This document shows, in pieces, positions 6,099 through 7,413 of a stretch of 7,413 bases of DNA. The DNA is from Flavobacteriaceae bacterium UBA3078 (GTDB lineage Bacteria > Bacteroidota > Bacteroidia > Flavobacteriales > Flavobacteriaceae). The notes under the pieces are model-generated. The model ran no database searches, was not told where the DNA came from, and was given only the letters and a program-made list of their open reading frames with translations. Position 1 is the stretch's first letter. Every line of letters starts with the position of its first letter. A program made the position numbers and the translations under genes. Where the stretch lies: positions 1 to 7,413 of the forward strand of contig DFBO01000257.1 in assembly GCA_002366675.1 (NCBI GenBank), given 5' to 3'.

Positions 6099-7078
6099 AG
6101 CTACACGAAAACAAAGAACTATTCCAAGATGCTATAACTGCAACTTCTCAACAAAAAGGAATTCCGGAAATCTATATTGAAAAAGATTATTGGGTAACAT
6201 TGGCTTTGCACGCCATCTACAACAATGAAATTGGGAAAGAAACTGTCTTTAAAGGAGGTACAGCATTATCAAAATGCAACCAGTTAATCGACCGATTTTC
6301 AGAAGATATTGATTTAGTAGTTTTAAGAAAAGATGGAGAAACAAACAATCAGCTTAAATCTAAAATTAAAAAGATTTCAAAATGTGTTACTAAAGTTATT
6401 CCAGAGATAGAAGTTGATGGAATAACTCATAAAATGGGAATGATACGTAAAACTGCTCACAGCTACGAAAAGAGTTTTGATGGAGATTTTGGACAAGTAA
6501 GAGATGCTATTATTGTAGAATCTACTTGGCTTGGGCATTTTGAGCCATATACAACTAGAACAGTTTCATCCTACATATATGAAATGATGATGAAGGCTAA
6601 TCAACAAGATGTAATTAAGGAATATGGGATGAATCCTTTTGATGTTTTAATATTACGTGCAGAAAGAACCTTATGTGAAAAGTTGATGAGTTTGGTTCGT
6701 TTTTCTCAAACGGAAGACCCAATAACCGATTTGAGCAATAAGATTAGGCACACTTATGATATTCATATGATGTTAAAAGACGTTGAACTAAATACATTTT
6801 TCAATTCAAAAGAATTTGACATAATGCTTTTAAAGGTCGCTAATGATGATGTGATAAGTTTTAAAAACAATAATGGTTGGCTATCGAACCATCCAACAAC
6901 CACAATATTGTTTTCAGATACCGAAAAGACTTGGAATCAAATCAAAGACACTTATGAAACCAGTTTTAAAGAATTAGTTTTTGGCGAATTCCCATCAGAG
7001 AATGAAATAATGAATACGATAAAAAGAGTTGCTGAAAGATTAAAAACAATTGAGTGGAATATAGAAACGGAAAAATAA
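6095..7078 (+). CDS. abiEii: AbiEii nucleotidyltransferase toxin
   Basis: Probable toxin of the AbiE pair, a DNA polymerase beta-fold nucleotidyltransferase of the AbiEii/AbiGii family (327 aa). Relatives are growth-inhibitory, and some add nucleotides to tRNA 3' ends. Visible hallmarks: IEKDYWVT (28-35); catalytic motif I FKGGTALSK (52-60) followed by RFSEDIDL (67-74), with metal-binding D71 and D73; a VESTWLG segment in the central strand region; RAERTLCEKLM (188-198) with K196; and YDIHMML (221-227) with D222 and H224. All key residues are present, so the toxin appears intact. The start ATG overlaps the antitoxin stop by 4 bases. The stop TAA is followed at once by the right copy of the 12-bp flanking repeat, so the gene runs right up to the probable cassette border. 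Its exact substrate cannot be inferred. Confidence 0.9.
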   Translation: MKLHENKELFQDAITATSQQKGIPEIYIEKDYWVTLALHAIYNNEIGKETVFKGGTALSKCNQLIDRFSEDIDLVVLRKDGETNNQLKSKIKKISKCVTKVIPEIEVDGITHKMGMIRKTAHSYEKSFDGDFGQVRDAIIVESTWLGHFEPYTTRTVSSYIYEMMMKANQQDVIKEYGMNPFDVLILRAERTLCEKLMSLVRFSQTEDPITDLSNKIRHTYDIHMMLKDVELNTFFNSKEFDIMLLKVANDDVISFKNNNGWLSNHPTTTILFSDTEKTWNQIKDTYETSFKELVFGEFPSENEIMNTIKRVAERLKTIEWNIETEK

Positions 7079-7090
7079 CCAACGCTGAAA
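7079..7090 (+). repeat. Flanking direct repeat, right copy
   Basis: CCAACGCTGAAA is identical to 67-78 and begins at the first base after the abiEii stop codon (7076-7078). Base composition changes abruptly here, from about 30% G+C in the gene to about 45% over 7081-7200. The core recurs once more at 7153-7161 (GCCAACGCT). Confidence 0.7.
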
Positions 7091-7093
7091 GCC

Positions 7094-7202
7094 ATACACA
7101 TTTCCAGTCGCGCCATCCACGCTTCATCAAAACTGTAAAAGAGTATGTCTTCGCCAACGCTAGCAAGTTTGCGGAAAAAAGCCAGCAGGTAACAATGTGT
7201 AT
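7094..7202. repeat. Inverted repeat ATACACATT / AATGTGTAT
   Basis: ATACACATT (7094-7102) and its exact reverse complement AATGTGTAT (7194-7202) enclose 91 bases, including the extra GCCAACGCT copy and a GCTAGC palindrome (7159-7164). A 9-bp perfect match over this distance could arise by chance in AT-rich DNA, but both arms border the G+C-rich block, which suggests one structural unit. Confidence 0.4.
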
Positions 7203-7207
7203 AAAAC

Positions 7208-7385
7208 ATAGCTAGTAAAGGCTTTACCAAAGGTTTTTCCTTATTTACGAAGACCGCCAAATTTTTAATTTGGTTATATTTAGAAAAAAATAAACATAAA
7301 AATTAAAAATTCGGCTCTGTGTTAATCCGAAAAGTTAGTGTCTTTTTACACGCTACGTTTCATACACTAGACCGTTACTAGCCAT
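7208..7385. repeat. Inverted repeat around GCTAGTAA / TTACTAGC
   Basis: The 14-base segments 7208-7221 and 7372-7385 are inverted copies matching at 12 of 14 positions. They contain a perfect 8-bp core: GCTAGTAA (7211-7218) and TTACTAGC (7375-7382). They enclose about 150 mostly AT-rich bases. The pair may mark the ends of a small non-coding mobile or structural unit next to the gene cassette. Confidence 0.5.
7257..7273. repeat. Small perfect hairpin, possible weak terminator
   Basis: CCAAATT (7257-7263), loop TTT and AATTTGG (7267-7273) form a 7-bp perfect stem. The following bases (TTATATTTAG) are AT-rich but are not a clean U tract, so termination of abiEii transcription here is possible but weakly supported. 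The symmetry would serve either strand. Confidence 0.35.
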
Positions 7386-7413
7386 AAAAGATTTGAACTT
7401 TCCTGAAATAGGT

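Larger units (their letters stand above)
7079..7413. other. Right flank, non-coding, repeat-rich
   Basis: The 335 bases after the toxin gene contain no gene I can support. The first part (to about 7200) is 45-47% G+C; the part after about 7260 is AT-rich. It holds the right copy of the 12-bp motif, a further GCCAACGCT (7153-7161), three inverted repeats listed separately, and a short GTAAAG-G-CTTTAC palindrome (7215-7227). TTCGG (7310-7314) and CCGAA (7327-7331) form another weak stem. Such structure-rich, G+C-shifted spacers commonly separate accessory genes in Bacteroidota (general impression, not checked). No clear promoter or T-tailed terminator is evident. Confidence 0.5.

Noticed and set aside
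6952..7260. Minus-strand open frames of 102 and 66 codons
   Set aside because: They overlap the 3' end of the well-supported toxin gene and then run through repeat-rich non-coding DNA. No domain or plausible start region is visible.
1..7413. CRISPR array, tRNA or rRNA
   Set aside because: No regularly spaced direct repeats and no cloverleaf or conserved rRNA segments were seen on either strand.

Overview
The window is an AT-rich accessory (defence) locus, most likely from a Bacteroidota bacterium of the Flavobacteriia/Cytophagia kind. This is inferred from sampled coding lines at about 28-30% G+C, the lack of Shine-Dalgarno sequences before the starts, and a textbook Bacteroidota promoter (TTG, 19 nt, TAnnTTTG) before the fifth gene. 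No RNA gene, IS transposase, integrase or CRISPR array is visible. All genes are on the + strand.

Layout: (i) 1-135, a G+C-richer flank (about 42%) holding a long imperfect palindrome and a 12-bp motif that recurs at the far end of the gene block. (ii) 136-5302, four tightly packed genes with overlaps of 1, 8 and 14 bases: an SMC-like ATPase (136-2796), a small Toprim protein (2796-3590), a kleisin-like protein (3583-4794) and a MukE-like winged-helix protein (4781-5302). Together these are the four parts of a Wadjet (JetABCD / MksBEFG) anti-plasmid condensin, but in the order C-D-A-B and in a compact form: an 886-aa SMC and a 264-aa nuclease subunit. (iii) 5303-5372, an intergenic control region with a perfect 9-bp inverted repeat overlapping a consensus promoter. 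(iv) 5373-7078, a two-gene AbiE-type toxin-antitoxin module: DUF6088/AbiEi-like antitoxin, then AbiEii nucleotidyltransferase toxin, overlapping by 4 bases. (v) 7079-7413, a non-coding flank that starts directly after the toxin stop codon with the second copy of the 12-bp motif and carries several inverted repeats.

How it fits together (inference): SMC, kleisin and MukE-like subunits would form a DNA-loop-extruding complex that recognises small circular DNA, and the Toprim subunit would cut it. The AbiE pair has its own promoter and probable autorepression site, and could act as a back-up abortive defence or as an addiction module that keeps the block in the genome. The repeat-bounded, composition-distinct flanks suggest the six genes travel as one cassette. 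The families are known. What is unusual is the gene order, the reduced subunits, the pairing with AbiE and the repeat-framed borders.
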